Counted from the stretch's first letter, positions 18,725 to 28,352 are shown. The stretch: DNA of 64,000 nucleotides from Luteibacter mycovicinus (GCF_000745235.1 NZ_JQNL01000001.1:4210001-4274000), one strand, 5' to 3'. A program made the numbers and translations. The notes: generated by a model from the sequence alone, not told the origin.

Positions 18725-18850
18725 GCGTTATGCGCCGGCGTAAAGCCGGATCGCCTCTTTGGTTTGGGAAGCCGCCGATTATAAAGGAAATTGACGACTT
18801 TCGCATGACGGGCGAGGCTCCGTTCAGGAACCCCGCCCGGCAGACCGGTT

Positions 18851-21061
18851 TCAGAGCCCGGGCAACGCGTCCCGGCAGCTTGCCGGCAGGTATTTCTCGT
18901 CGATGCCTTCGCCCGAGCAGGTCCAGCCGACCTTACCGCCCTCGACCCTGGGCAGCAGGATCAACTGGCCACCGTCGAGCTTGGGATCGGCCTTGTGCGG
19001 GGCTTCGCCGTCGAGGTTGACGGTGATTTCGCCACCCTGTCCGACCTCGACCGAGCTGACGTAGTCGTTACCGAGGGCTTCCCCATCGTCCAGGCCAGCC
19101 GCCTTGTTGCTGGCGGGAAACTTCCCCGTGGTCAGGCGGTGCTCGGCCACAGCTGTCTTGACCGGGTCGGCGGCGGAAAGGGCGCCGGCCACCTGGCTGC
19201 GCAGCGTGTACTCCTGATACTGGGGGACGGCGATGGCGGCGAGGATGGCGGTGCCGGCGATGACCGTGGCGCCGCCACCTTCACCGACGAGCTCGACGGG
19301 GGAGTGCTCGTAGGTGAGCGAGAAGCCCAGAGTGTCCTTGTCGGCTTCGAGCGCCGCGCCCAGAACGCCCTGGTCCGGAAGGCCAAGTGTGTGAGCCGAT
19401 GGCAGGGTGCTGATGTCGGCATCGGAACCGGTGGCCCCCGCGACGAACTGCAGGAGCGACAGATACAGATAGTAGGCGTCGCGCTGGGCTCCATGGGTGG
19501 TCGCGGTGAAGCCCGCCACCGTGCGCTGGCCCGGGTAAGACCTTGCCTTGAACCAGTCATCCAGCGAAGTGTCGGGTCCGGCGGCCGCGCGATCGGACAG
19601 GGCCTGAGGGACTTTGGCAAAGACAGCCCAGTCGCCTTCTTCCGTCCACCATGTACGGCCGCCGAAGCGATCGACCATCTGCATGAACGCACGCATGGAC
19701 GGGTCGCTGTCCGGCGGCAGGTTCGTGGCAGCCTGTCCTGGGATCGACAGCCAGTGCACCTCGGCGCCGTCGACCTTCGCCGTGCCGGTCTTCCAGCCGT
19801 TGCCCTTGTTCTGGTCAATCAGCTCGTGCCAGCCCTTCCAGTCGCGGACGCGTGTAGCGTAGTAAAGGCCAGCATCGTCGGCGAAGACGACCGTCTCCGG
19901 GCCGAACCAGGCCGTGTATCGCTCAGGATCGAAGTGGTAGCGCTTCGAGAGGCGGTCGACGCTTTCGTGGAATGCCTTCGCGCCTTCCGCTCCGAAGTCG
20001 AGATTGAGATTGCCTTCGAAGGCTTTCCACGTCTCGGCGGTCGGCGTATTCAGGGTGACGGCCCAATGGGGCGCGCCGACGCTCTTTACCGTCGGCGCAA
20101 AGGACGTCGGCGACAGGTACTGCAGCAGGCGGGCCTGAGGCGCGTGCACCAGCAGCTGAAGCTGCCCGCGACCATTGACGGTGCCTGCGCCGAAGGCCAC
20201 GGCGTCCGCCTTGGAAGCGAAGTCGGCCGGCAACCGGCCCAGCGGGGAATCGCCGGCCTGCGCCGCGGCAACGGCGCCGATGCCGCGCATGCTGATCCAG
20301 CCGAAGAAGCCCTCGCCCGAGGTGTCGATGCGTGGCTCGAGCGCCGAGAGGCTGGCCGGTGCCGCAGCGGCCGTGGCCTTGTCGACGTCGGCGATGAGCG
20401 TGGTCAGGGCGGTTCCGTCGATGCCGGGCTGCTCGGCGGCGAGCCCTTTCATGTGTCCAGTCACCCAAAGACGGCGCGTGGTGACGTCGTAATGCAACGC
20501 TCCGCCGTCGGACGCGAGTTGTCCGTTGCCTTGCGCGTCGAGCGGCGCCTTGAGTAGCGGGGTTTCGCCGCCGAGGCTCTTGAGGCGCGCGTTAAACGCA
20601 TCGACCGACGGGAAGTCGAGCACGGCTGTGACGACCACGCGCGACGTGAAAGAGGGGATGCCGAGGGGATCGACGATGATGCCCTCGATCGGCGACCGCA
20701 GGTCGCCGAGCAGGAGATTCGCAACCGGCGCGATTTTCAGGTCGGCGAGCAGTTTGTCCTTGCCGATGCTTTCGCGGATCTTCGCGATCGCATCCAGGTG
20801 CGCCTTCGTCGACAGGGCGGCATCCAGCGGGCGTCCTGCCGGGACCGCGCCGAGCATGCCCCACGGCGAAGGAATTCGCAGATACGCGACGGTCTGGGCG
20901 GGCAGGTGCTGACGTAACCATGCGGGCGAAGCGATGACGGCCTGCGCGGCGGCAACGGCCTTCGGATCGGCGGCGGGTGCTTCGTCTTTCTTGTGGCAGG
21001 CAGCCAGTCCCAGACCCGCGACGATCGCGGCGGACAGCAGGACGTTACGACGGGCAGTCAT
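18851..21061 (-). CDS. Lipoprotein with C-terminal type IV pilin-like domain
   Basis: A 736-residue protein with a lipoprotein signal (LAAC, Cys22). Residues about 30-590 form a large exported region I do not recognise; it has the look of a repeated alpha/beta fold of about 200-250 residues. From about residue 595 the sequence changes into a type IV pilin: TVIAGTAILAAIAVPQYQEY (599-618) matches the pilin N-terminal helix, followed by TLRSQVAGALSAADPVKTAVAEH, a PilA-type globular part, and a C-terminal Cys pair (WTC at about 715 and ASC at about 729) spaced like the pilin disulfide loop. The G-F-T-L-I-E prepilin cleavage site is absent, so the domain cannot be processed as a normal pilin. It may bind or regulate a pilus, or reuse the fold; role unknown. 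Confidence 0.8.
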   Translation of the reverse strand: MTARRNVLLSAAIVAGLGLAACHKKDEAPAADPKAVAAAQAVIASPAWLRQHLPAQTVAYLRIPSPWGMLGAVPAGRPLDAALSTKAHLDAIAKIRESIGKDKLLADLKIAPVANLLLGDLRSPIEGIIVDPLGIPSFTSRVVVTAVLDFPSVDAFNARLKSLGGETPLLKAPLDAQGNGQLASDGGALHYDVTTRRLWVTGHMKGLAAEQPGIDGTALTTLIADVDKATAAAAPASLSALEPRIDTSGEGFFGWISMRGIGAVAAAQAGDSPLGRLPADFASKADAVAFGAGTVNGRGQLQLLVHAPQARLLQYLSPTSFAPTVKSVGAPHWAVTLNTPTAETWKAFEGNLNLDFGAEGAKAFHESVDRLSKRYHFDPERYTAWFGPETVVFADDAGLYYATRVRDWKGWHELIDQNKGNGWKTGTAKVDGAEVHWLSIPGQAATNLPPDSDPSMRAFMQMVDRFGGRTWWTEEGDWAVFAKVPQALSDRAAAGPDTSLDDWFKARSYPGQRTVAGFTATTHGAQRDAYYLYLSLLQFVAGATGSDADISTLPSAHTLGLPDQGVLGAALEADKDTLGFSLTYEHSPVELVGEGGGATVIAGTAILAAIAVPQYQEYTLRSQVAGALSAADPVKTAVAEHRLTTGKFPASNKAAGLDDGEALGNDYVSSVEVGQGGEITVNLDGEAPHKADPKLDGGQLILLPRVEGGKVGWTCSGEGIDEKYLPASCRDALPGL

Positions 21062-21308
21062 TGCTCAGTATCCCCTTGGGTTCTTCCGGCTCCTGCCGGG
21101 ATCCGGAGCATACCTTGGCGCGCTGCGATATTTCGCGAGAACTTGCGCATAATCGACGTGCTGTTGCCTCCAAAGAAACGTGCTCGCTATGACTTGTCCG
21201 TTTCGGCTGGTGGGGTGGCGTCCTGTGGAGACGATGTTCGCAGCTATTGGCGGCAGGCGGAGATTCCCTCAGACTTCGGGCTGTCGCTACTGGCGATCGG
21301 GGAGATCC

Positions 21309-22235
21309 ATGGACAGGAACGAGAAGCGCGGCCCGCGTTTATTGATCTGGCTGATGACGGCCTCGCTGGTCGCGACGGGCGTGTTGTTTCGCAACCTTTC
21401 GGCCGAAGGTGCCGAGGGCAGCGGTATAAGCGCTGTCGCTGCGGGTCCAGATCCCGGCGAGGCGGTCCAGCGCACTTTTTCGGGCCCTCGTCGAACCGGC
21501 GCCGGGCCAGCGACCAGGGGCGCTTCCGTTCCTGTAGCGGCAGGGGCATACGTACTGCCAGGCGACACTTACGAGACCGTCGTTGCCCGGCTCGCGCCGC
21601 GTGCCGCCACGGACAGTTCGGCGCTTCTCGTGCTCTACGATGCCGCAGCAGCGTGTGCGCAAGCGCCGCTGCCGGGGTGGCGTGGGCGCGTGTCGTCAGA
21701 TCCGAGAGCCAGGATATTCCTCGACTGGAAAGAGCGCTTCTGCCAGGGGCGTGTGACGACGGTCGAACGCGGTGTTTATGAGGCGAGTCGCCTGGCCGGC
21801 ATGATCGCGCGTCATCCGGACTGGAGCACTTTCGACGAGGATCACGCCGTTCCTTATGAGATCGTGCTCGACTCGCCCAACCTCGAAGACGCCGATCTGA
21901 TATCGGGCTTGTTGGAAGCGGATGCGGAGCCCTGGCCATTCGCCATGGATCTTGTCGAGGGAACGGCATACGAGAAGAAGGCGCACGTGTACCAGCACAT
22001 CGCGCTGGAAGACCTCCGATGTGGCGAAACGGGAGAATGTGGCCCCGATGGTCCTCGTACGGCGTGGCTGTGCGCGATCAATCTGAATGCGGTATGCAAG
22101 GCCGGACAGAGCGTCGCTGACATGTGGCGAGACGAGTTCAGCCCGGACGAGTTGAACATCATTGGTGAGATCGAACAGCGCATCGTGGATGAGCGGCTCC
22201 GGCGTCAGGCAGGCCTGGCAGGGCACGACAGGTAG
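21309..22235 (+). CDS. Hypothetical exported or membrane-anchored protein
   Basis: A 308-residue protein I do not recognise. The N-terminus (MDRNEKRGPRLLIWLMTASLVATGVLF) is a membrane anchor or uncleaved signal, followed by a Gly/Ala/Pro-rich linker and a folded domain from about residue 80. Six Cys lie in the domain; two near the C-terminus sit in WLCAINLNAVC, and two in RCGETGEC, which suggests disulfides in the periplasm. The ATG at 21309 has GGAG 6 bases upstream; an earlier in-frame start (21180) would add a low-quality N-terminus. It stands alone between divergent and codirectional neighbours. Confidence 0.65.
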   Translation: MDRNEKRGPRLLIWLMTASLVATGVLFRNLSAEGAEGSGISAVAAGPDPGEAVQRTFSGPRRTGAGPATRGASVPVAAGAYVLPGDTYETVVARLAPRAATDSSALLVLYDAAAACAQAPLPGWRGRVSSDPRARIFLDWKERFCQGRVTTVERGVYEASRLAGMIARHPDWSTFDEDHAVPYEIVLDSPNLEDADLISGLLEADAEPWPFAMDLVEGTAYEKKAHVYQHIALEDLRCGETGECGPDGPRTAWLCAINLNAVCKAGQSVADMWRDEFSPDELNIIGEIEQRIVDERLRRQAGLAGHDR

Positions 22236-22385
22236 TAGCCAGATGGTGGAGAAGTGCGGGCGGGGGATCGTCTGGCTGGCGACCGAGAGGCGGTTACGCT
22301 GGAACGCCCGTCGCATCGGCAAGCTCAGCCAGCGCCGCTGACCGGTATGCTCGGCATCCCGGCGTTCCCCACGAGATAGCGCGTC

Positions 22386-24140
22386 ATGTCAGCACCCGAC
22401 ACCTTCGGCGATGTCCGCGTCACCACCCATCGGGATGGCGACGATCTGCTCAGTGCCGGTCTCGGCTTGCGCGGACTGACGGGCACGTCCACGGCGTTCG
22501 CGCAGCCAACGTCGCCGACGCCTGCGGAGCTCCGCCGACGGGCTATCCAGAGCAGTTGGAAAGGCATAGCCGATCTGGGTCCGCTCGGCGGCTTCGGCAC
22601 GCTTTACGGACAGGTGCCGGATGTACCAGGGCGCGAGTACACCGCGTTCGCCACGCTGTCCGGTGCACGTGCGTCACATCGTGTGCTGGCGCAGATCCCC
22701 GATGATTTCGATCACGCGCAGCGCTGCCTGGTCGTCACCGCCTCGTCGGGATCGCGTGGCATCTATGGTGCGATCGCCCTCGCCGGAGGCTGGGGTCTGT
22801 CGCGAGGCTGCGCGGTGGCGTACACGGACAAAGGCGCGGGCGCGGGGTATTTCGATACCGCCGATAGAACGGGTGTGGCGCTCGACGGAACCCGGGCGAA
22901 GGCGGGGGAGGCGTCACTCGAATTCGAAGCTCAGGACGCGCCGCACGACGCGGGTATCGCGGTGAAGCACGCGCACTCGGGCGACAACCCGGAAGCGGAC
23001 TGGGGTCGACACGTTTTGCAGGCGGCGCGTTTCGGCCTCGCCATGCTCGATCGTGCGTTTCCGGACGAGGCGCCGTTCACACCAGAGAACACGTGCATCA
23101 TCGCTACCGGTCTCTCGAACGGCGGCGGCGCCGTGCTGCGTGCCGCCGGCGATGACGCTGAGGGCATCCTCGCGGCGGTCGTCGCCCTTGAGCCCAACAT
23201 CCACGTCGAAGGGCATGGGCGGCCGTTCTACGACTATGCGACCGAGGCGGCCCTGCTGTTGCCTGCCGCCCTGGCGGCGCGTGAGTTCGACGGCGTGCCA
23301 TTCGCGCGGGTCGGTGCGGTCTCGCCCCCGGCCTGGGCTTTGCGAGGTGCCGCGCTTCGTGCGCATGGACGGCTGAAGGCTTTCATGCCGGGCCCGCAGG
23401 CCGACGAAGCGCTGGCCATGCTGCGGGCGTCAGGCTGGGACGACGACGCCCTCAAGGTGGGCGCGTCGTCGACCTCGCTGGATCTCTGGCGCGCGGTTAC
23501 CGCGGCCTATGCCTCCGCCTACCTGCGACGCCCGGCGGGCTCGATGCCATGCGGGTTTTCTTATCGCGCGCAGCATGCCGGCGGCCTGGCCGGTCCGGCG
23601 GAGGCGATCATCCGGGCCGCCTGGTGGGCTGAGGGTTCCGGGGTACCCCCGGGCGCCGGGGTCATCCTTGCCTGCGGCACCGACTTCTCGCTCGACCCGA
23701 CCCTGCCTGGCCATCTGAGTCTGCGTGACTTGTGGACAGGGCAGGGCGAGGACGGTGTCGGCCTGCGCGCTGGTGTAGCGGCCACAGCGGCGACGCTGCC
23801 ACGCGCCGCGCTCCCGATCCTCATCGTGCACGGGGCGCAGGACGGTCTGATCCCCGTGGCCTTCACCTCGGAGCCCTACGTAAAGTGGCTGCGCGCTTCC
23901 GGCCGATCGCCCGTGTTCTGGAAGGTGCCGTACGCCCAGCACTTCGATTCCTTCCTGGCCTTCCCGGACTTCGGAGACGGCCACGTGCCGCTGCTGCCTT
24001 ACGGCTACGCGGCGCTGGATCGGGCCTGGGCGCACCTCAAGGAGGGCAGGGCGCTGCCTGAGGATGCCGCCGTGCGCGATGCCCGCCCTCGCGGGGCAGG
24101 TTCCCTGACCGCCGAAGCGCTGGCCCTGCCGCGGACCTGA
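22386..24140 (+). CDS. 3-hydroxybutyrate-oligomer hydrolase-like alpha/beta hydrolase
   Basis: A 584-residue protein resembling D-(-)-3-hydroxybutyrate oligomer hydrolases, which split oligomers released from polyhydroxybutyrate. The opening DDLLSAGLGLRGL, the PTPAELRRRAI segment and the nucleophile motif GLSNGGGAVLRA (about residues 240-251, Ser in SNGGG) are family features; HGAQDGLIP near 480 and the His in AQHFDSF near 520 would supply the acid and base. Many relatives are exported, but no signal peptide is evident here. No phaC or phaB genes are nearby, so the substrate could be another ester. Confidence 0.8.
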   Translation: MSAPDTFGDVRVTTHRDGDDLLSAGLGLRGLTGTSTAFAQPTSPTPAELRRRAIQSSWKGIADLGPLGGFGTLYGQVPDVPGREYTAFATLSGARASHRVLAQIPDDFDHAQRCLVVTASSGSRGIYGAIALAGGWGLSRGCAVAYTDKGAGAGYFDTADRTGVALDGTRAKAGEASLEFEAQDAPHDAGIAVKHAHSGDNPEADWGRHVLQAARFGLAMLDRAFPDEAPFTPENTCIIATGLSNGGGAVLRAAGDDAEGILAAVVALEPNIHVEGHGRPFYDYATEAALLLPAALAAREFDGVPFARVGAVSPPAWALRGAALRAHGRLKAFMPGPQADEALAMLRASGWDDDALKVGASSTSLDLWRAVTAAYASAYLRRPAGSMPCGFSYRAQHAGGLAGPAEAIIRAAWWAEGSGVPPGAGVILACGTDFSLDPTLPGHLSLRDLWTGQGEDGVGLRAGVAATAATLPRAALPILIVHGAQDGLIPVAFTSEPYVKWLRASGRSPVFWKVPYAQHFDSFLAFPDFGDGHVPLLPYGYAALDRAWAHLKEGRALPEDAAVRDARPRGAGSLTAEALALPRT

Positions 24141-24266
24141 ACGCACCATCACGCTTTACCGCTTGAACTGTTGGGCAGGTGGCGCCATCTTCGTTAGCCT
24201 TTGCAGCCCACCGGACCGGCCGCTCGCAGTGGATAGTCCGATTTTCAACGAGTTACAGGAATTGCG

Positions 24267-24773
24267 ATGACCATTACCGTCACCATGAAGACCAACAAGG
24301 GCGATATCCACCTCCGCCTGCACGACGACAAGACCCCGGTTACCGTGGCCAACTTCGTCAACCTGGCCAAGCGTGGCTACTACGATGGCAAGACGTTCCA
24401 CCGCGTCATCCCCGACTTCATGATCCAGGGCGGTTGCCCCGAGGGTTCGGGCCGTGGCGGTCCGGGCTACAAGTTCGGTGACGAGTTCGACGCCAGCCTC
24501 AAGCACGACAAGCCGGGCATCCTGTCCATGGCCAACGCCGGCCCGGGCACCAATGGCTCGCAGTTCTTCATCACCCACGGCGCCACCCCCTGGCTCGACG
24601 GCAAGCACAGCGTCTTCGGCGAAGTGGTCGGCCCGGACGACCAGGCCGTGGTCAACAAGATCGTCGGCGACGACACCATCGAGACGGTGACCGTCGAAGG
24701 CGACGTGGACGCGCTGCTCGAAAAGCAGGCCGCCCAGGTCGCGAAGTGGAACGAGGTGCTCGACAACCGCTGA
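24267..24773 (+). CDS. ppiB: Cyclophilin-type peptidyl-prolyl isomerase
   Basis: A 168-residue cytoplasmic cyclophilin (no signal peptide) that speeds proline isomerisation during folding. Active-site features are [13 protein letters not shown] (with the catalytic Arg), [14 protein letters not shown], and [17 protein letters not shown] precedes the ATG by 6 bases. A terminator follows. Confidence 0.95.
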   Translation: MTITVTMKTNKGDIHLRLHDDKTPVTVANFVNLAKRGYYDGKTFHRVIPDFMIQGGCPEGSGRGGPGYKFGDEFDASLKHDKPGILSMANAGPGTNGSQFFITHGATPWLDGKHSVFGEVVGPDDQAVVNKIVGDDTIETVTVEGDVDALLEKQAAQVAKWNEVLDNR

Positions 24774-24800
24774 GCGCCCGTCCGGCGTCAAAGCGTTTGA

Positions 24801-24830
24801 AACGCCGCCCCCGGGCGGCGTTTTCTTTTT
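24801..24830 (+). terminator. Rho-independent terminator after ppiB
   Basis: A 9-10 bp GC stem (AACGCCGCC / GGCGGCGTT) with a short C/G loop is followed by TTTTCTTTTT. It sits 28 bases past the ppiB stop and 49 bases before the aminotransferase. Confidence 0.92.
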
Positions 24831-24878
24831 GGGGCGTGTTAAAATGCCGCACTTTGCCCCACCCCCGACGAGGAAACG

Positions 24879-26078
24879 ATGCCGCAGCTCGCCACGCGAA
24901 TGGGTCGCGCCAAACCCAGTGCGATCATGGTCATTGCCGAGAAAGCCAAGCGCCTCAAGGCTGAAGGCCGCGACATCGTCAGCTTCTCGATCGGTGTCCC
25001 CAACTTCCTTCCCGGTGAGCACGTCTATGCCGCCGCCCGCGAGGCGTTGTCGAAGGACTCCGGCCAGTACGGCAGCAACCGTGGCGCCGATGCGCTGGTC
25101 GATGCCTTCCTGGTCCACATCGACGCTCTGGGTCTCACCGGCTACAAGCGCGAAAACGTCTCCACCGGCGTCGGTGCCAAACAGATCCTCTACAACCTGG
25201 CCGAAGCGCTGCTGGACGAAGGCGACGAAATCGCTTTCCCGGCCCCGTACTGGACCAGCTACCTCGACATCGCCGAGATCGTCGGGGCAAAGATCAACAT
25301 CCTGCCGTGCCCGCCCGAGCAGCACTACAAGCTCACGCCCGCGCAACTGGACGAAGCGCTGGCGCGCAAGCCGCGTGTGTTCCTGTTCAACAACCCCTCC
25401 AACCCGACGGGCATGGTCTATACGCGCGATGAAATCGCCGCGCTGGCCGACGTCATCGCGAAGTATCCGGATACCTGGATCATCACCGACGACATCTACA
25501 ACACGATGGTGTTCGACGGCGTGGGTTACCACAACTTCGTGCACGTCCGTCCGGAGCTGAAAGACCGCACGATCTTCGTCGATTCGCTGTCGAAGACCTA
25601 CGGCATGCCCGGCTGGCGCGTGGGCTTCATCGCCGCGCCGGAAACCGTCGCCAAGGCGGTCACCACGCTCAACTCCAATCACATCACCAGCCTGCCGGAA
25701 GTGGTCACCGCCGCCGCCGTCGCCGCGCTGGCCGGTCCGCAGGACGTCCCCGCGCAGAAGTGCGTCGAGTTCGCCGGGAAGCGCGACCGCGTCTACAACG
25801 CGCTGGTGTCCATTCCGGGCGTGGTCTGCCCACGTCCGCAGGGCGCGTTCTACGCGTTCCCGGACATCTCCGTGGCCTTTGGCAAGAAGCACAACGGCGT
25901 GGAGATCACCTCCGACGTCGACTTCTGCGCCGTGCTGCTCGATGCCAAGGGCGTGGCCTGCGTGCCGGGTTCGGCCTTCGGCGAGCCGCGCGCCCTGCGT
26001 ATTTCCTATTCGTGCCCGGACGAGGCACTCGACAAGGGCATGGCCCGCATCGTCGAGTTCTTCGCCGAGCTGAGCTGA
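24879..26078 (+). CDS. Pyridoxal-phosphate aminotransferase, class I (aspartate aminotransferase-like)
   Basis: A 399-residue fold-type I aminotransferase. The PLP lysine is in [15 protein letters not shown] (about residue 238); other conserved parts are NNPSNPTG (about 172) and the Arg in RISYSCPD (about 376) that binds the substrate carboxylate. Length and spacing fit the subgroup I-gamma aspartate aminotransferase, with aspartate/oxaloacetate the likely substrate, but related broad-range enzymes look alike. It lies 37 bases ahead of mdh on the same strand, which supports a link through oxaloacetate. AGGAAA precedes the ATG. Confidence 0.88.
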   Translation: MPQLATRMGRAKPSAIMVIAEKAKRLKAEGRDIVSFSIGVPNFLPGEHVYAAAREALSKDSGQYGSNRGADALVDAFLVHIDALGLTGYKRENVSTGVGAKQILYNLAEALLDEGDEIAFPAPYWTSYLDIAEIVGAKINILPCPPEQHYKLTPAQLDEALARKPRVFLFNNPSNPTGMVYTRDEIAALADVIAKYPDTWIITDDIYNTMVFDGVGYHNFVHVRPELKDRTIFVDSLSKTYGMPGWRVGFIAAPETVAKAVTTLNSNHITSLPEVVTAAAVAALAGPQDVPAQKCVEFAGKRDRVYNALVSIPGVVCPRPQGAFYAFPDISVAFGKKHNGVEITSDVDFCAVLLDAKGVACVPGSAFGEPRALRISYSCPDEALDKGMARIVEFFAELS

Positions 26079-26115
26079 TCGTCAGTCCCCCGCGATATCC
26101 CTGAGGAGTCGAAAG

Positions 26116-27099
26116 ATGAAAGCACCCGTTCGCGTTGCCGTCACCGGCGCAGCCGGCCAGATCGGTTATGCCCTCCTGTTCCGTATCGCCGCCGGCGACA
26201 TGCTCGGTCCCGACCAGCCGGTGATCCTGCACCTGCTCGAAATCACCCCGGCGCTGCCCACGCTGCAGGGCGTGGTGATGGAGCTCAACGATTGCGCCTT
26301 CCCGACTCTCGCGGGCGTTGTCGCCACCGATGACCTCAACGTCGCCTTCAAGGACGTCGATTACGCACTGCTGGTCGGCGCGCGTCCGCGTGGCCCCGGC
26401 ATGGAGCGCAAGGACCTTCTGGAAGCCAACGGCGCCATCTTCGGCCCGCAGGGCAAGGCGCTGAACGACCACGCCAAGCGCGACGTGCGCGTGCTGGTCG
26501 TCGGCAATCCGGCCAACACCAATGCGCTGATCGCGCAGCAGAACGCTCCGGATCTCGATCCGAAGTGCTTCACCGCGATGGTTCGTCTCGACCACAACCG
26601 CGCGCTGTCGCAGCTGGCCGAGAAGACCGGTACGCACTCCACCGACATCAAGAAGCTGACGATCTGGGGCAACCACAGCTCGACCCAGTATCCGGACCTG
26701 CACACGACCACCGTCAAGGGCAAGCCGGCGCTCGATCAGGTCGACCAGGCCTGGTACGAGGGCGAGTTCATCCCGACCGTGCAGCAGCGCGGCGCGGCGA
26801 TCATCAAGGCGCGTGGCGCATCGTCGGCCGCCTCGGCCGCTTCGGCCGCCGTCGATCATATGCGTGACTGGACGCTCGGTACGGCCGAGGGTGACTGGGT
26901 CTCGATGGGTATCCCGTCGGATGGCTCGTACGGTGTGGAGCCGGGCGTGATCTTCGGTTATCCGGTGACGGTCAAGGACGGCAAGTACGCCATCGTCCAG
27001 GGTCTGGAGATCAACGCGTTCTCGCAGGCGCGTATCGACGCGACCGAAAAGGAACTGCGCGAAGAGCGCGCTGGCGTGGAGCATCTGTTCGCGAAGTAA
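26116..27099 (+). CDS. mdh: Malate dehydrogenase
   Basis: A 327-residue NAD-dependent enzyme of the citric acid cycle that interconverts malate and oxaloacetate. It has the dinucleotide fold [17 protein letters not shown] (residues 10-26), the substrate-loop Arg in [12 protein letters not shown], the NPANTNAL segment, and the catalytic His in [12 protein letters not shown]. The layout is that of the Xanthomonas/Burkholderia type, longer than Escherichia coli Mdh. GAGGAG lies 8 bases before the ATG. A terminator follows. Confidence 0.97.
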   Translation: MKAPVRVAVTGAAGQIGYALLFRIAAGDMLGPDQPVILHLLEITPALPTLQGVVMELNDCAFPTLAGVVATDDLNVAFKDVDYALLVGARPRGPGMERKDLLEANGAIFGPQGKALNDHAKRDVRVLVVGNPANTNALIAQQNAPDLDPKCFTAMVRLDHNRALSQLAEKTGTHSTDIKKLTIWGNHSSTQYPDLHTTTVKGKPALDQVDQAWYEGEFIPTVQQRGAAIIKARGASSAASAASAAVDHMRDWTLGTAEGDWVSMGIPSDGSYGVEPGVIFGYPVTVKDGKYAIVQGLEINAFSQARIDATEKELREERAGVEHLFAK

Positions 27100-27127
27100 T
27101 TCGCGACGGGTTTTGCGTTTGGGAAAG

Positions 27128-27155
27128 AGCCGCTCCGGTTGGGGCGGCTTTTTTT
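27128..27155 (+). terminator. Rho-independent terminator of mdh
   Basis: Stem AGCCGCTCC / GGGGCGGCT (one G-T pair) with loop GGTT, followed by TTTTTTT. It begins 29 bases after the mdh stop. Confidence 0.9.
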
Positions 27156-27208
27156 ATGTTTTACCTCGTCGCATGGGTGGAGTTTCCGCGTCCGCGCATC
27201 GTTGGCTT

Positions 27209-27256
27209 TTCGCCCGCAGGGCGGGCTCCTACGGGTGAGCTGCCCTGCGGGCGAGG
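27209..27256. repeat. REP palindrome between mdh and the CDF gene
   Basis: A perfect 12-bp inverted repeat (CGCCCGCAGGGC at 27211-27222 and GCCCTGCGGGCG at 27242-27253) contains the REP core GGGCGGGCTCCTAC in inverted orientation. It resembles the REP copies at 28245-28314 and 40712-40767. Confidence 0.7.
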
Positions 27257-27306
27257 CTTGCTCATGCTTTACTTGCGGAACACACCCTGTCCGCGACGAT
27301 GACCCC

Positions 27307-28248
27307 ATGGCCGAAGGTTCAAAACTCGTCGTATACGTCGCGCTCGCGTCCAATGTCGCGATCGCTGTCGCCAAGTTCGTCGCCGCGGCGATCACCGGCA
27401 GCTCCGCGATGCTGTCCGAGGGCGTGCACTCCCTCGTCGACAGCATCAACGAGATCCTGCTGCTCTATGGGCTCAAGCGCTCCCAGCGACGTCCGGACCG
27501 CCAGCACCCGCTGGGTTTCGGTCGTGAACTCTACTTCTGGAGTTTCATCGTCGCGCTGCTGGTGCTGTCGCTCGGTGCCGGCTTCTCCTTGTACGAGGGC
27601 GTCAACCACATCCTGACGCCGGAGCCGCTCGAGGATCCGAAGACCGCTTACATCGTCCTCGCCGTGAGCGTGCTGTTCGAAGGCTCATCGTGGTGGCTGT
27701 CGCTCAAGAGTGTGCAGCGGAAGAAGGGCCGGCTCGGGTACTTCGAGGCGTTCCGTCGAAGCAAGGACCCGACCACTTACTCGGTGCTGTTCGAAGACAC
27801 CGCGGCGTTGCTCGGTCTGGGCATCGCGGCCATCGGTATCTATCTGTCGCACGCGTTCAACGATCCGCGCATCGATGGCTGGGCCTCGGTGGGTATTTCG
27901 GTCGTGCTGGCGCTGGCGGCGATCGCGCTGGCTCGCGAGAGCAAGGAGCTGTTGATCGGTGAGCCCGCGCAGCCGAAGCTTCTGGCGCAGGTGTGCAATA
28001 TCGCGGGCGAGGTACCCGGCATCGAGGCGGTCAATGGCGTGCTGACGGTGCAGGTCGGCCCCGACCACGTGCTGGTGGCGCTATCCGCGGCGTTCGACGA
28101 TGCGTTGACGACGGTGCAGATCGAGGAATGCGTGCGCGAGATCGAGCGGCGGACGAAAGAGGCGAAGCTGCCGATCGTGGCGTTGTTCATCAAGCCGCAG
28201 ACGCCCGAACGGTGGCGGGAACGCCTGAACGAGCTGGACGGCAGGTAG
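27307..28248 (+). CDS. Cation diffusion facilitator family transporter
   Basis: A 313-residue inner-membrane protein of the CDF family, which exports divalent metals such as zinc, iron or manganese in exchange for protons. Helices lie near residues 6-28, 77-97, 115-133, 159-180 and 193-212. Marks are SEGVHSLVDSINEILLLYG with its His/Asp pair on TM2, HPLGFGRELYFWSF, and a cytoplasmic C-terminal domain. It belongs to the branch with a long loop before TM5 (KSVQRKKGRLGYFEAFRRSKDPTTY) rather than to FieF. The ATG at 27307 begins the natural N-terminus. The stop codon lies inside a REP element. Confidence 0.87.
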   Translation: MAEGSKLVVYVALASNVAIAVAKFVAAAITGSSAMLSEGVHSLVDSINEILLLYGLKRSQRRPDRQHPLGFGRELYFWSFIVALLVLSLGAGFSLYEGVNHILTPEPLEDPKTAYIVLAVSVLFEGSSWWLSLKSVQRKKGRLGYFEAFRRSKDPTTYSVLFEDTAALLGLGIAAIGIYLSHAFNDPRIDGWASVGISVVLALAAIALARESKELLIGEPAQPKLLAQVCNIAGEVPGIEAVNGVLTVQVGPDHVLVALSAAFDDALTTVQIEECVREIERRTKEAKLPIVALFIKPQTPERWRERLNELDGR

Positions 28249-28314
28249 GAGCGCGCCTTGCGCGCGATTTGGAGGGTGCTACTGGCGCCCATCGCCCGCA
28301 GGGCGGGCTCCTAC
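28245..28314. repeat. Inverted REP doublet (BIME-like)
   Basis: A forward REP (GTAGGAGCGCGCCTTGCGCG, 28245-28264, continuing to 28268) and an inverted REP (28291-28314, core CGCAGGGCGGGCTCCTAC) face each other across 22 bases. The first copy overlaps the CDF stop codon. The pair can form a large cruciform or hairpin between convergent genes. Confidence 0.85.
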
Positions 28315-28352
28315 AGAAAATCGCACGACCCGACACAGATCGCGCGACCAAA

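Noticed and set aside
16868..18784. A 638-codon plus-strand frame opposite typA.
   Set aside because: Shadow of typA: Asp/Val/Leu/His-rich text with no domain. TypA on the minus strand has complete GTPase motifs.
21062..21308. Possible riboswitch or RNA gene between the pilin-fused lipoprotein and the next gene.
   Set aside because: No strong hairpin series, T-run or known aptamer pattern could be found by eye.
24156..25892. A 578-codon minus-strand frame opposite ppiB and the aminotransferase.
   Set aside because: Antisense shadow; it would cross a clear terminator and both real genes.
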